Positions 6,772 through 15,963 of a DNA stretch of 64,000 nt are shown piece after piece. The position numbers and the translations under genes are program-made. Each line of letters begins with the position of its first letter. Positions within the stretch are counted from its first letter, which is position 1. Source of the stretch: Bacillota bacterium (GTDB lineage Bacteria; Bacillota; Clostridia; Christensenellales; SZUA-584); contig JAEYPS010000014.1 in assembly GCA_023410475.1 (NCBI GenBank), positions 1 through 64,000 on the forward strand, written 5' to 3'. The notes below the pieces were generated by a model. The model was given only the letters and a program-made list of their open reading frames with translations. It did no database searches and had not been told where the DNA came from.

Positions 6772-8696
6772 TGCTGCGACTCCCCGTGAACCTGTTCCCA
6801 CTCTTTTAATGAGGCTTCGAGCCGCCCCTGAACGTCCGCGTATTCAGCCGACAATTCCGTAAGCTGCTGCTCAGAGAAGCCCGATGGGTCTGCAAGCAGC
6901 GCCTCTATCTCGGCAAGGCGAGCTTCGTGTTTCTCGATATCGCTCTCTATCAGCTTTACGCGCACCTCTGCCTCTTTTATCTTTTGCTCGCGTTCCTTCT
7001 CGGCGCGCTTTAATTTCGCGGCCTCCGTTTTTGTAAGGCCGCTGTCATTATCCTGCGCCTGCCCGCGCTTCTCTTTCTCGAGCCGTTCGAGGTAATCCGA
7101 CCAGTTGCCGTCATAGCTTTTAAGCCCGCCGTCCTTCATCTCGATTATTCGGTTTGCTATCTTGTTTATGAAATACCTGTCGTGGCTTATGAACAGCACC
7201 GTGCCGTCAAAGTCCAAAAGCGCGTCTTCGAGCACCTCGCGGCTGTCCATGTCTAGGTGGTTCGTGGGCTCGTCCAAAAGCAGCAGGTTCCCCCCGCCCA
7301 TCATAAGCTTTAGAAGCGAAAGCCTTCCCTTCTCCCCTCCCGACAGCGACGAAACGTTCTTGAACACGTCGTCGCCGCAAAACAGGAACGCCGCGAGCAT
7401 GTTCCTGCGCTCGGCGTCCGTCAGCGATGGGAACTCGTCGCGTATCTCCTCTATAACGGTGTTTTTCTCGTTAAGGTTCTGCATCAGCTGGTCGTAATAG
7501 CCGGGGTATATTCCCGCGCCAAATGTTATCTCTCCTTCAAGCGGTGTTAGCCTTGATGCTATTATGCGAAGCAGCGTAGTTTTGCCTATGCCGTTGGGGC
7601 CGATGAGCGCCGCCCTGTCGCCCTTGCGAAGCTGCATATCCACCCCTGAGAAAACGGACGTTCCGTCAAACGCCATTGAGAGGTTCTCTGCCGTCAGCAC
7701 CTCGTTGCCCCCTCTCGCGGAGGCCCCGAGCTTCAGGTTCATCTTGCGCCTTTCGGGCGATACCTTTTCCGCAAACTCCATCTTGGAGAGCAGCTTCTCC
7801 CTCGATTTCGCCTTTCTGAAGTTCTTGCCGCCGTTTATCCTGCCCCACGCATAATACTGCTCTATTATCCTCTTCTGGCGCTTGAATTCTCTCTGACCTT
7901 CCTCATAAGCCTTTATCGCGAGCTCGCGCTTCTCGTGCTTCTGCGCCGCGAACGACGAGTAGTTTCCGATATACATCTCGACTTCGCCGTCGTCCATCTC
8001 GCCTATGTGCGTGCAAATCTGGTCGAGGAACCACCTGTCGTGAGAAACGATTACTACCGCGCCCTTCCACGACTTGAGGTAGTCTTCGAGCCATCCCGCG
8101 GCGTCGGTGTCGAGGTGGTTCGTGGGCTCGTCGAGCAGCAGCACGGACGGCTTTTGCAGCAGCAGCTTCGCGAGATAGAGCCTTGAGCGCTGCCCTCCCG
8201 AAAGCGTGTTTACGGCTTGACCGTATGTCTCCTCGCCGAGCCCTAGGCCTTTGAGCACTCCCGATATGGCGCTTTTGTAGCCGTACCCTCCCGCTTGCTC
8301 AAACTCGCGGGTTACTCTTTCATATTCCGACGTTACCTTGTTCCATTTATCGGGGTCAGCCGCCGCCTCTTCCATCGCGTGCTCAATAGAGCGCATGCGC
8401 TCTTCAAGCTCAAACGCCCTTTCATATACCTCGAGCATCGTGTCCCAGACGGTTTTTTCGTTGCCGGCGCCCGTCTCCTGCGGAAGATACCCCACCGTCG
8501 CGCCCGAAGCGAGCCCTGCGCTTCCGCCGTCCGCGGTAAGCTCGCCGCAGATTATCCGAAGCAGCGTGGTCTTGCCCGCGCCGTTGGGGCCAACGAGCCC
8601 GAGCCGCATATCGTCCGTCAGCGTAAACGACACCCTGCCGAGTATCTCCTCGGCGCCGAAGCTTATTTTTATGTTTTTAACCGATAACGCTACCAT
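6768..8696 (-). CDS. ABC-F family ATP-binding protein
   Basis: This soluble twin-ABC protein (642 aa) has no membrane segments. Family members act on ribosomes to relieve stalling or protect against antibiotics. Domain 1 has Walker A GPNGAGKT (36-43), the signature LSGGQ (165-169) and LLLDEPTNHLD ending at 196. An inter-domain linker rich in Arg and Lys follows (about 250-330). Domain 2 has GPNGIGKT (366-373), a second LSGGEKGR signature and LLLDEPTNHLD. A C-terminal charged coiled coil starts near residue 560. The layout resembles the housekeeping YdiF/Uup group more than dedicated resistance factors. The ATG at 8696 follows GAGGT. Confidence 0.93.
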   Translation of the reverse strand: MVALSVKNIKISFGAEEILGRVSFTLTDDMRLGLVGPNGAGKTTLLRIICGELTADGGSAGLASGATVGYLPQETGAGNEKTVWDTMLEVYERAFELEERMRSIEHAMEEAAADPDKWNKVTSEYERVTREFEQAGGYGYKSAISGVLKGLGLGEETYGQAVNTLSGGQRSRLYLAKLLLQKPSVLLLDEPTNHLDTDAAGWLEDYLKSWKGAVVIVSHDRWFLDQICTHIGEMDDGEVEMYIGNYSSFAAQKHEKRELAIKAYEEGQREFKRQKRIIEQYYAWGRINGGKNFRKAKSREKLLSKMEFAEKVSPERRKMNLKLGASARGGNEVLTAENLSMAFDGTSVFSGVDMQLRKGDRAALIGPNGIGKTTLLRIIASRLTPLEGEITFGAGIYPGYYDQLMQNLNEKNTVIEEIRDEFPSLTDAERRNMLAAFLFCGDDVFKNVSSLSGGEKGRLSLLKLMMGGGNLLLLDEPTNHLDMDSREVLEDALLDFDGTVLFISHDRYFINKIANRIIEMKDGGLKSYDGNWSDYLERLEKEKRGQAQDNDSGLTKTEAAKLKRAEKEREQKIKEAEVRVKLIESDIEKHEARLAEIEALLADPSGFSEQQLTELSAEYADVQGRLEASLKEWEQVHGESQQ

Positions 8697-8750
8697 AATC
8701 GAGACCTCAAAAATCTTCCGCTATTATATATGAAAAGGAATCAAAACGCC

Positions 8751-8911
8751 AGTGCTCTGTTAATTCTAAAACTTTAATATATTTGGTGAGGATGCTTTTC
8801 GCAAGACAAGGCGGAGGATTGAGCCATACTGGTTGTATGGCGATTGACGACAACGCAGTATTGCGCAAAGCAGACCGTCAATAATTATAGGATTAGAGTT
8901 AACAGAGCACT
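8751..8911. mobile_element. MITE-like element of about 161 bp with terminal inverted repeats
   Basis: The left end AGTGCTCTGTTAATTCTAA (8751-8769) matches the reverse complement of the right end (8893-8911) with one mismatch over 19 bases. The interior has no open frame. It contains a palindromic stretch around GGATTGAGCCATAC-TGG-TTGTATGGCGATTGACG, with flanking CGCAAGAC and TATTGCGC. No target-site duplication is obvious. Size, terminal repeats and lack of coding capacity fit a miniature inverted-repeat element. It lies between the ABC-F promoter region and the tdk terminator, filling most of that 285-base gap. Confidence 0.7.
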
Positions 8912-8921
8912 AGTCCGCTTT

Positions 8922-8957
8922 AAAAAAGCCCCCGCCGCAAGACTGCGGCAAGAGCTT
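8922..8957 (-). terminator. Intrinsic terminator of tdk
   Basis: Reading leftward, GCCGCA-gtct-TGCGGC forms the stem, extended by GC pairs, and is followed by GGGGGCTTTTTT about 25 bases after the tdk stop. Confidence 0.75.
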
Positions 8958-8981
8958 GTGAAGACCTTTGCGTTTATCATG

Positions 8982-9632
8982 CTATTTCTTTACTTTTATT
9001 CCCATCGCCGCGTCGTATCTGCGGATGTATTCCGAGAGGCATATGGGATAATATTTAATAACGCTGTCGTCCTCTATCGAGACCTGTTCACCGGCGAATA
9101 CGGGAACATCGTCTACTGTCCGAAGATGGATAGTCGCCTTTTTGGGCTTTTCCGAAAAGCGGCATATTGCGCGCGTCGTCACTTCCTCGATGTCCTGCGC
9201 GAGAGCGAACAGGTACGCGCTTCCCTCAAACGGATTGCCAAACGCGTCTACCTTAAGCGCAAAGCATATGACCGGAATGTCAAGGTATGTGACGACCCTC
9301 GCTAAGTCCAACACGTTCGCCTTGCTCAAAAACTGCGCCTCGTCTATAAGTACTACCGCTATAGGGTCTTCCTTAGCGTCTGCTTCTTTCTTCGCCTCGT
9401 ATATGCGCTCATACAGCCAGCCCTCGTCCGGCAGCGTCAGAAAATCGGCTTCGCGCCTTATAACGCCGTCTTCAAGCCTGCTTATTATATGCGTGTTTGC
9501 TTTGTTGTCTACCTGGGGCTTAAGGCAAAGTATTTTACGGTTGTTGTTTCTCTCATAGTCATAAGCTATCTGCAAAAGCTGTGTCGATTTCCCCGCGTTC
9601 ATTACCGCATACCGTAAAAAAAGTTTCGCCAT
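8982..9632 (-). CDS. tdk: Thymidine kinase, type II
   Basis: The enzyme phosphorylates thymidine to dTMP in the nucleoside salvage pathway (216 aa). It shows the P-loop AVMNAGKST near the N-terminus, the Walker B-like VLIDEAQFL with the catalytic Glu, and the lasso region near the C-terminus. Type II kinases normally hold a zinc with two Cys-x-x-Cys pairs; here they read C-R-F-S and C-L-S-E, so one ligand of each pair is missing. I chose the ATG at 9632 behind GGAGGAG; the TTG at 9644 overlaps that site. A consensus promoter lies at 9663-9691. The divergent nucleoside importer next door fits a salvage role. Confidence 0.93.
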   Translation of the reverse strand: MAKLFLRYAVMNAGKSTQLLQIAYDYERNNNRKILCLKPQVDNKANTHIISRLEDGVIRREADFLTLPDEGWLYERIYEAKKEADAKEDPIAVVLIDEAQFLSKANVLDLARVVTYLDIPVICFALKVDAFGNPFEGSAYLFALAQDIEEVTTRAICRFSEKPKKATIHLRTVDDVPVFAGEQVSIEDDSVIKYYPICLSEYIRRYDAAMGIKVKK

Positions 9633-9662
9633 TTTCTCCTCCAAATATTATTTTTCGCTGAA

Positions 9663-9691
9663 ATTATACCATGTGTACCGGATACAGACAA
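9663..9691 (-). promoter_or_regulatory. tdk promoter
   Basis: Leftward -35 TTGTCT (9686-9691), 17-base spacer and -10 TATAAT (9663-9668), about 30 bases before the tdk ATG. Confidence 0.75.
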
Positions 9692-9757
9692 TATGTTGCA
9701 TATAGCACAATCCGGATTTCATTCTGTAACATTCTCGTAATCATGGGCTTAATCCGA

Positions 9758-9786
9758 TTGTAAAAGGCTGCGTGATGTGCTATAAT
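9758..9786 (+). promoter_or_regulatory. Promoter of the nucleoside importer operon
   Basis: -35 TTGTAA (9758-9763), exactly 17 bases, then -10 TATAAT (9781-9786), about 50 bases before the lipoprotein ATG. The ribosome binding site AGGAGG lies just before the start. Confidence 0.8.
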
Positions 9787-9838
9787 AATATACGGTAAAT
9801 GTGACCAAATTATGTAAAACAAATTTAGGAGGAAACAA

Positions 9839-11017
9839 ATGAAAAAAGTATTGGCACTGGTTGTTGCCGTATTGCTTACGGCAGCTATGTTTGCAGCGTG
9901 CGCGCCGACAAATGAACCGAGTCAAGAACCAAGCGTACAACCTACAGTCGCTGAGCCGACGCAAGCTCCGCCTGAAGCTCCGCCCGAAACCGCGGCAGGC
10001 TTTGAGATCGCAATGATCACCGACATCGGCAACATCGACGATAAATCGTTCAACCAGGGTACCTGGGAGGGCGTTGAGAAATTCGCCGATGAAAACAGCA
10101 TCACAAAAAAGTATTACAAGCCCCTCGATAAATCGACGGACGCTTATATCCAGTCTATCGACCTCGCGGTGCAGGCCGGAGCGAAAATAATAGTAACCCC
10201 CGGCTTCCTGTTTGAACCCGCGATATATCAGGCGCAGGATATATATCCCGACATCAAGTTCGTACTTATAGACGGAGACCCCAACGACGGAGACTGGAGC
10301 GCCGGTTTCCCCAACTTCAAGAGAAACGACAACGTATATTCCATCTTCTTCGCTGAGCAGCAGGCAGGATTCCTCGCCGGTTACGCTGCTGTAAAAGACG
10401 GATATACCAAGCTCGGATTCATGGGCGGAATGGCTGTTCCCGCGGTCGTTCGTTTCGGTTACGGCTTCGTACAGGGCTGCGATGTAGCCGCAAAAGAACT
10501 CGGCCTCGCTAAAGGCTCAGTTGAGATCAAATACCACTACACCGGAAACTTTGACGCTACACCCGACAATCAGGCCCGCGCCGCTTCGTGGTACACCAGC
10601 GGTACCGAGGTCATATTCGGATGCGGCGGCAAGGTAGGCAACTCGGTATTCGCGGCTGCCGAAGCCAACAACGGCAAAGCCATAGGTGTCGACGTTGACC
10701 AGTCGTTCGAATCCGCGACCGTCATAACATCCGCGATGAAGGGCGTAGGCAACGCTGCTTATTCGGCCCTCAACGACTTCTATGCAGGCTCGTTCAAGGG
10801 CGGCGTATCCGAGTATCTCGATATTACAGTCGACATGGTCGGTCTGCCGTTCGCGACCTCCAAGTTCAGCAAGTTCTCTCAGGCCGACTACGACGCGCTT
10901 GTAGACAAGCTGATCAAAGACACCGACGGGCTGAGGTCGTCTCTTTGGAACGATACTACTGCGGATGCCGCTGACAAGCTCGCGGTCGAGATCGTCAAGG
11001 TCACGGTCGTCTCATAA
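9839..11017 (+). CDS. BMP-family lipoprotein, nucleoside-binding subunit
   Basis: This is the substrate-binding lipoprotein of a nucleoside ABC importer, anchored outside the membrane (392 aa). A lipoprotein signal peptide ends in the lipobox FAAC with C21. A Pro/Glu/Gln-rich linker (about 22-50) precedes the Bmp fold, which starts EIAMITDIGNIDDKSFNQG, the family hallmark, and continues with GFLAGYAAV and IGVDVDQS. It resembles PnrA/YufN proteins, which bind purine or pyrimidine nucleosides. The gene heads a four-gene operon, but a strong terminator-like hairpin after it (11037-11067) would let the binding protein be made in excess over the ATPase and permeases. Confidence 0.92.
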   Translation: MKKVLALVVAVLLTAAMFAACAPTNEPSQEPSVQPTVAEPTQAPPEAPPETAAGFEIAMITDIGNIDDKSFNQGTWEGVEKFADENSITKKYYKPLDKSTDAYIQSIDLAVQAGAKIIVTPGFLFEPAIYQAQDIYPDIKFVLIDGDPNDGDWSAGFPNFKRNDNVYSIFFAEQQAGFLAGYAAVKDGYTKLGFMGGMAVPAVVRFGYGFVQGCDVAAKELGLAKGSVEIKYHYTGNFDATPDNQARAASWYTSGTEVIFGCGGKVGNSVFAAAEANNGKAIGVDVDQSFESATVITSAMKGVGNAAYSALNDFYAGSFKGGVSEYLDITVDMVGLPFATSKFSKFSQADYDALVDKLIKDTDGLRSSLWNDTTADAADKLAVEIVKVTVVS

Positions 11018-11036
11018 TACTGTCTCGTATTTTGAA

Positions 11037-11067
11037 AAGGATGTTCCAAGCGGACATCCTTTTTTTA
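11037..11067 (+). terminator. Intergenic terminator after the BMP lipoprotein gene
   Basis: GGATGT-tccaagcgg-ACATCC followed by a long T run. It separates the abundant binding protein from the downstream transporter subunits and probably acts as a partial terminator. Confidence 0.85.
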
Positions 11068-11166
11068 TTCGTTCTTATATTTACCCTGTTATCCGTATTT
11101 ATATAGTAAATATGTTGATTTTGTTATATAATTATCGAGTCATTATAGTTGATTGGAGGGGTTTTA

Positions 11167-12690
11167 TTGGACTACGTTATCGAGATGCTTAATATCACCA
11201 AAGAGTTCCCGGGAATACTCGCCAACGACGACGTGTCTTTGCAGCTTAAGCGGGGTGAGATACACGCGCTTCTTGGTGAAAACGGCGCCGGCAAGTCGAC
11301 GCTGATGAGCATACTTTTCGGCCTGTACAAGCCGGATTCAGGCATCATAAAAAAGAACGGCAGGCAGATAGCTATATCAAACCCAAACGACGCGAACGAC
11401 CACGGCATAGGCATGGTTCACCAACACTTTAAGCTTGTTCACAACTTCACCGTACTTGAGAACATAATACTGGGTGTGGAAACCACGCGGCGCGGCATGC
11501 TGAAGATGGACGAGGCTTGCGCGAAGGTAATAGAGCTCAGTAAAAAGTATCATCTTAATGTAAACCCTGACGCCATAACCTCGGATATCACTGTCGGTAT
11601 GCAGCAGCGCGCCGAGATATTAAAGATGCTCTACCGAGAGAACGAGATACTTATATTCGACGAGCCGACGGCTATGCTTACTCCTCAGGAGATAGACGAA
11701 CTGATGAAGACGATGAGGGGCCTATCGGAGGAAGGCAAGTCCGTACTGTTCATCACCCATAAACTCGACGAGATAAAAAAGGTTGCCGACCGCTGCACCA
11801 TTCTGCGCAAAGGAAAATGCATAGACACCGTAGACGCAAAAACGACGTCTAAAGAAGTAATGGCAGAGCTGATGGTAGGAAGGAAGATCGACTTTGTCGT
11901 CAGTAAAAAGCAAGCCGAGCCTTCCGACGCAGTATTAAAGGTTACAGACCTTACGCTTATCTCCAAGCAGAGCAAAAAAAATCTTTTAAGCAACGTTTCG
12001 TTTGAGGCCCGCCGCGGCGAGATACTCTGTATCGCGGGCATAGACGGCAACGGCCAGTCTGAGCTAGTCCACGCTATAACGGGGCTCTCAGGCGCGACCG
12101 AAGGCGCCATAGAGCTTGGCGGAGTAAACATAACGCATTCGAGCATACGCAAAAGAAGCGAACTCGGAATGTCGCACATACCCGAAGACCGGCACAAGCA
12201 CGGCCTCATACTCGACTACAGCCTGGCGTATAACCTCGTGCTTCAGGCTTATTATACAGACAGGTTTCAGAGGATGGGCTTTTTGAAGTTCGATAAGATT
12301 AACGCGTACGCGGACGAGCTTATCGAAAAGTTCGACATACGGAGCGGCCAGGGACGAAGAACGACCGCAAGGAGCATGTCGGGAGGCAATCAGCAAAAAG
12401 CCATAGTCGCGCGCGAAATCGACAGAGACCCCGAAGTTCTTGTAGCGGTACAGCCGACTAGAGGCCTTGACGTAGGCGCCATCGAGTATATACACAGGCA
12501 GCTCATACGCCAGCGGGACGAGGGCAAGGCGGTACTGCTTATATCGCTTGAGCTCGACGAAGTGCTTAACGTCAGCGACCGCGTACTTGTCATTTATGAA
12601 GGCGTGATCGTGGCCGAGCTTGATCCTAAACATACGACCGAGCAGGAGCTTGGGCTTTACATGTCGGGCGCGAAGAGGGAGGCAGTATGA
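11167..12690 (+). CDS. Nucleoside ABC importer, twin ATP-binding subunit
   Basis: This cytosolic ATPase carries two fused ABC domains (508 aa) and powers import by the BMP-type nucleoside transporter (YufO/NupO-like). Domain 1 has Walker A GENGAGKST, a Q-loop GMVHQHFKLV and LIFDEPTAMLT. Domain 2 starts near residue 255 with the degenerate GIDGNGQSE and has MSGGNQQKAIVARE and a Walker B where Asp-Glu reads VAVQPTRGLD, so only the first site is fully competent, as is usual for this family. I chose the TTG at 11167, placed 5 bases after GGAGGGG; the TTG at 11149 precedes that site. Its stop overlaps the next start (ATGA). Confidence 0.93.
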   Translation: MDYVIEMLNITKEFPGILANDDVSLQLKRGEIHALLGENGAGKSTLMSILFGLYKPDSGIIKKNGRQIAISNPNDANDHGIGMVHQHFKLVHNFTVLENIILGVETTRRGMLKMDEACAKVIELSKKYHLNVNPDAITSDITVGMQQRAEILKMLYRENEILIFDEPTAMLTPQEIDELMKTMRGLSEEGKSVLFITHKLDEIKKVADRCTILRKGKCIDTVDAKTTSKEVMAELMVGRKIDFVVSKKQAEPSDAVLKVTDLTLISKQSKKNLLSNVSFEARRGEILCIAGIDGNGQSELVHAITGLSGATEGAIELGGVNITHSSIRKRSELGMSHIPEDRHKHGLILDYSLAYNLVLQAYYTDRFQRMGFLKFDKINAYADELIEKFDIRSGQGRRTTARSMSGGNQQKAIVAREIDRDPEVLVAVQPTRGLDVGAIEYIHRQLIRQRDEGKAVLLISLELDEVLNVSDRVLVIYEGVIVAELDPKHTTEQELGLYMSGAKREAV

Positions 12691-13820
12691 TAAAGAACTG
12701 GTTTAAGCAAAATTTCAGGTTTACGTCGACATTTGCCAGCGCTTCGTCGTCAATAATAGCCATACTGGCGGGGCTTTTAGTAGGTTTGATAATACTGCTT
12801 ATCACAAATCCCTCGCAGGCTTTCGGCGGTTTTATAACGATACTCAAGGGTGGCTTCACCGGCGGCCCTAAGGGCATAGGAAACATCTTTTTCCACGCTA
12901 CTCCCATCATTATGACGGGGCTCTCGGTGGGCTTTGCGTTCAAGACCGGGCTGTTCAATATAGGGACGCCCGGCCAGCTAATAGTCGGCGGCTACGCGGC
13001 AATATTGGTGGGAGTGACGATGCCGCAGCTGGGCGCGGTGCACTGGCTGGTGGCGCTGCTTGCGGGCATGCTAGCAGGGGCGCTTTGGGCGTTTTTGCCG
13101 GGACTATTGAAAGCGTTTTTCAACGTGCACGAAGTAATATCGAGCATCATGATGAATTATATAGGCATGTACGCGGTAAACGCTATGGTTAAGGAAACGG
13201 TTTTCGACAGCACCAGGAGCCAGTCGTTGCCGGTAAAGCCTAGCGCGAATATTCCAACGCTCGGGTTTGAAGAGCTCTTTAACGGGTCCAGCCTGAACGG
13301 AGGGTTTGTGGTAGCGATAATATTCGTGATCGTACTTTATATTATCCTCAACAAAACGGTGTTCGGATACGAGCTCAAGGCGTGCGGATACAATGCCGAC
13401 GCAAGCCTGTACGCCGGTATAAACGCCAAAAGGAATATCGTGCTTTCCATGGTCATAGCCGGCGCGATGGCGGGCGTTGCCGGCGGTCTTATGTTTCTCG
13501 CTAATTCCGGCAAGTTCATAGAAGTCGTCGATGTGCTCGCTGCGGAAGGATTTATGGGCATACCCGTGGCGCTTCTGGGGTTGTCGCATCCTATTGGCGT
13601 ACTGTTCGCGGGGATATTTATCTCGTATATTACGACGGGCGGCTTTTATATGCAGCTTTATGATTTCGTACCCCAGATCATCGACATTATAATAGCGATT
13701 ATAATCTACTTCAGCGCTTTCGCTCTTATCGTCAAAAACCTGTTTGACAGATATGCAATACGCTCGGCTAGGGCAACGCAAAACAGCGGCGCCGAAACCG
13801 CGGATAAGGAGAAAGAGTAA
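12687..13820 (+). CDS. Nucleoside ABC importer, permease 1
   Basis: This integral membrane subunit (377 aa) belongs to the BPD_transp_2/LivH-RbsC permease superfamily, YufP/NupP type. About nine hydrophobic segments are visible, starting with SIIAILAGLLVGLIILLI. The family motif region FNVHEVISSIMMNYIG lies near residue 150 and the cytoplasmic coupling loop GYELKACGYNADASLYAGIN near residue 235. Translation is coupled to the ATPase gene through an ATGA overlap. It pairs with the next gene to form a heterodimeric channel for nucleosides. The C-terminal tail is polar. Confidence 0.92.
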   Translation: MIKNWFKQNFRFTSTFASASSSIIAILAGLLVGLIILLITNPSQAFGGFITILKGGFTGGPKGIGNIFFHATPIIMTGLSVGFAFKTGLFNIGTPGQLIVGGYAAILVGVTMPQLGAVHWLVALLAGMLAGALWAFLPGLLKAFFNVHEVISSIMMNYIGMYAVNAMVKETVFDSTRSQSLPVKPSANIPTLGFEELFNGSSLNGGFVVAIIFVIVLYIILNKTVFGYELKACGYNADASLYAGINAKRNIVLSMVIAGAMAGVAGGLMFLANSGKFIEVVDVLAAEGFMGIPVALLGLSHPIGVLFAGIFISYITTGGFYMQLYDFVPQIIDIIIAIIIYFSAFALIVKNLFDRYAIRSARATQNSGAETADKEKE

Positions 13821-13821
13821 T

Positions 13822-14787
13822 ATGGATAGGTTTATCACTGATATATTTTTCCTCGTTCAGCAGACGATGTTCTTCTCCATACCGCTGCTGGTGGTAGCTC
13901 TGGGGGGCATGTTTTCCGAGAGGAGCGGCGTTGTAAACATAGCTCTTGAGGGCATAATGATAATCGGCGCTTTCGCGAGCATATTCGTTATCAACACGCT
14001 GCAAAGCACCATGCAGGGCCAGCTGCTGCTGATAATAGCGATACTTGTATCCGTTGCGGCCGGCATGATATACTCGCTGTTTCACGCGTACGCTTCCATA
14101 AACATGAAAGCTAATCAGGTAATAAGCGGTACGGCGCTGAATATGTTCGCGCCCGCGTTCGCAACATTTGTGGCAAGGACTATCCAGAATTCGCAGGAGG
14201 TCACGTTCATCAACACGTTCAGGATAGAGAGCGTGCCTCTTCTGGGGGATATACCCATACTCGGGCGGCTGTTATTTCAGGGCACGTATATAACGACATA
14301 CCTCGGGCTTATAATACTCGCCGCTGCGGCGTTTGTGCTTTATAAAACAAGGTTCGGGCTGCGCCTTCGGGCATGCGGCGAGCATCCGCACGCCGCGGAT
14401 TCCGTAGGAATAAACGTGTACAAGATCCGGTATGCGGGCGTGATGCTGTCGGGCGCTCTGGGCGGCCTTGGCGGACTGATATTCGTCGTTCCTACGTCCA
14501 CGAGCTTTAACGCTACCGTATCGGGATACGGGTTCCTCGCGCTCGCGGTGCTCATATTCGGGCAGTGGAAGCCTGTAAGGATACTTATAGCGGCGTTCTT
14601 CTTCGGCATCATGAAGACGATAGCGGCCACTCACTCGGGCCTTGCGTTTATGAGCGGCCTTCCGATATCCGACTATATCTTCAAGATGATACCGTATATA
14701 GCGACGCTTATAGTTCTGACGCTGTCGTCTAGGCGCTCGCAGGCTCCCAAAGCGGCAGGTGTGCCATACGATAAGGGGACGAGATAA
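13822..14787 (+). CDS. Nucleoside ABC importer, permease 2
   Basis: This is the second BPD_transp_2 permease (321 aa), YufQ/NupQ-like. It has about eight membrane segments, the motif MKANQVISGTALNMFAPA in the middle and the coupling loop GLRLRACGEHPHAADSVGIN, equivalent to that of permease 1. I chose the ATG at 13822, one base after the upstream stop and behind AAGGAG; a longer frame from 13744 would overlap the first permease. With permease 1, the twin ATPase and the BMP lipoprotein it completes the importer. A terminator follows 16 bases after the stop, ending the operon. Confidence 0.92.
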   Translation: MDRFITDIFFLVQQTMFFSIPLLVVALGGMFSERSGVVNIALEGIMIIGAFASIFVINTLQSTMQGQLLLIIAILVSVAAGMIYSLFHAYASINMKANQVISGTALNMFAPAFATFVARTIQNSQEVTFINTFRIESVPLLGDIPILGRLLFQGTYITTYLGLIILAAAAFVLYKTRFGLRLRACGEHPHAADSVGINVYKIRYAGVMLSGALGGLGGLIFVVPTSTSFNATVSGYGFLALAVLIFGQWKPVRILIAAFFFGIMKTIAATHSGLAFMSGLPISDYIFKMIPYIATLIVLTLSSRRSQAPKAAGVPYDKGTR

Positions 14788-14802
14788 CGGCTCAAAGCAC
14801 AT

Positions 14803-14830
14803 TAAAAGCGGTCTTATTAGCCGCTTTTTT
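14803..14830 (+). terminator. Terminator of the nucleoside importer operon
   Basis: AAAAGCGG-tcttattag-CCGCTTTTTT: stem with a T run. It lies between convergent operons. Confidence 0.85.
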
Positions 14831-14852
14831 GTTACCTTAAGTGTAAAAGAAT

Positions 14853-15851
14853 TTATACTATCTCAACACACAACTCCTGTGTCCTGCTGCCGAAAGGCTC
14901 TATATAGTCGAGTCCGTATTGCTTCTGCTTTTCTCTTCCTTCAGGGTAGCAGTTCGCTGGCTCTATGCCCAAAACATAATCGCCGATGCCCGGGTTCTTC
15001 CACTGCACCACGTTCGGAAGCTGATTCGGGTCTGTCCAGATCATAACACCTGTGCCGAGCTTTTCGTTGCGGAGACCCGCGTAGCATCTGCCGCTATCAT
15101 CCGCCTCGCTCTTATAATAAAACACATGCTCCTTAAAGTCCTGAGTCGGCTTTTGAAACAGAATCCTTTCACTCTCGCCGCTTTCGGCCTGCGTGTCCCT
15201 CGGCCTTAAAAACCGCGCGTTCGTTATAAACTCAGCATGTTCGTCGAGCAGCGGATAACCCATGTTAAAATGATAGAGTATCATATAAGGGCAGGGGCTT
15301 GCGTCCCTGTTCTCCACTCTGTCTGTTATGTATATCTTGTTTTCACCGTATTTAACTTTGATTTGCCGGGTCATCCAAAGGTTATATCCGAAAAGATAAG
15401 CATAGCGCATCTTTCCCTTTAAGACTATCTCGGGGATTTCTTTTTCAGTATCGGCCTCGGCGCAAAAATCCTCGGCTGGAAGAGAGCTTAAGCTGCCGTG
15501 GAGGCCGAGGCTCTCCCCGTCGCTCTCGCAGGGCGAGCCTGCCTGCGTAAGACCGCACGTTGTCAAAAACCCCGCCGTGAACGTCTTTTTAAAGCCCGCT
15601 CCTTTATCGTCAAAATAAGCGGGCGCGGCGTATCCGGCCTTTGCTATATAGCTGAAGTTAACGCCCTTGTACGACAGCGCCGCTATGTCCATTGCCCTGT
15701 CCGCGAGCACCGTAAACTGAAGGCCCGCTCCGTTGTTTACGTCCACAGCTAGCATGCCGTCGGCTTTGCCTCCCGAAAACCTGTACCTCTTCGCGTAGAA
15801 CACCTGAGACAAGTCGCCCGTAAGCTTAAAAATTTCGTTCTTTGTCAGCAT
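14853..15851 (-). CDS. DUF4432 aldose-1-epimerase-like protein
   Basis: A galactose-mutarotase-fold protein (332 aa) of the DUF4432 group, which acts or is presumed to act on the anomeric carbon or a nearby position of sugars. Recognisable blocks are VLADRAMDIAALSYKGVNF near residue 48, GFLTTCGLTQAGSP near 95, the His motif LGLHGSLSSLPA near 118, ILYHFNMGYPLLDE near 195 and LGIEPANCYPEGR near 305. The His and Glu positions correspond to mutarotase catalytic residues by family resemblance only. The gene is the last of a leftward run of sugar enzymes starting at 20695. Family members commonly sit beside TIM-barrel epimerases and Gfo/Idh/MocA enzymes, as here. Confidence 0.8.
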   Translation of the reverse strand: MLTKNEIFKLTGDLSQVFYAKRYRFSGGKADGMLAVDVNNGAGLQFTVLADRAMDIAALSYKGVNFSYIAKAGYAAPAYFDDKGAGFKKTFTAGFLTTCGLTQAGSPCESDGESLGLHGSLSSLPAEDFCAEADTEKEIPEIVLKGKMRYAYLFGYNLWMTRQIKVKYGENKIYITDRVENRDASPCPYMILYHFNMGYPLLDEHAEFITNARFLRPRDTQAESGESERILFQKPTQDFKEHVFYYKSEADDSGRCYAGLRNEKLGTGVMIWTDPNQLPNVVQWKNPGIGDYVLGIEPANCYPEGREKQKQYGLDYIEPFGSRTQELCVEIV

Positions 15852-15963
15852 ACCGATATCCCTTTATATCCCTTTCCTTTTAGCCCGTAAAGCATTTGCT
15901 TTTTTGGGCAAACGCAAACGCCGGCAAACGCTTATGTCTACCGGCGTCAATGCTCAATACACG

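Noticed and set aside
9663..9671. ATTATACCA near tdk as a further GntR-type operator
   Set aside because: It lacks the second half-site (TGGT on the other side at 3-base spacing) and is explained as the tdk -10 region.
13104..13838. Long leftward frame of 244 codons opposite the nucleoside permease
   Set aside because: Tyr/His/Arg-rich shadow of a strong membrane-protein gene in a coupled operon.
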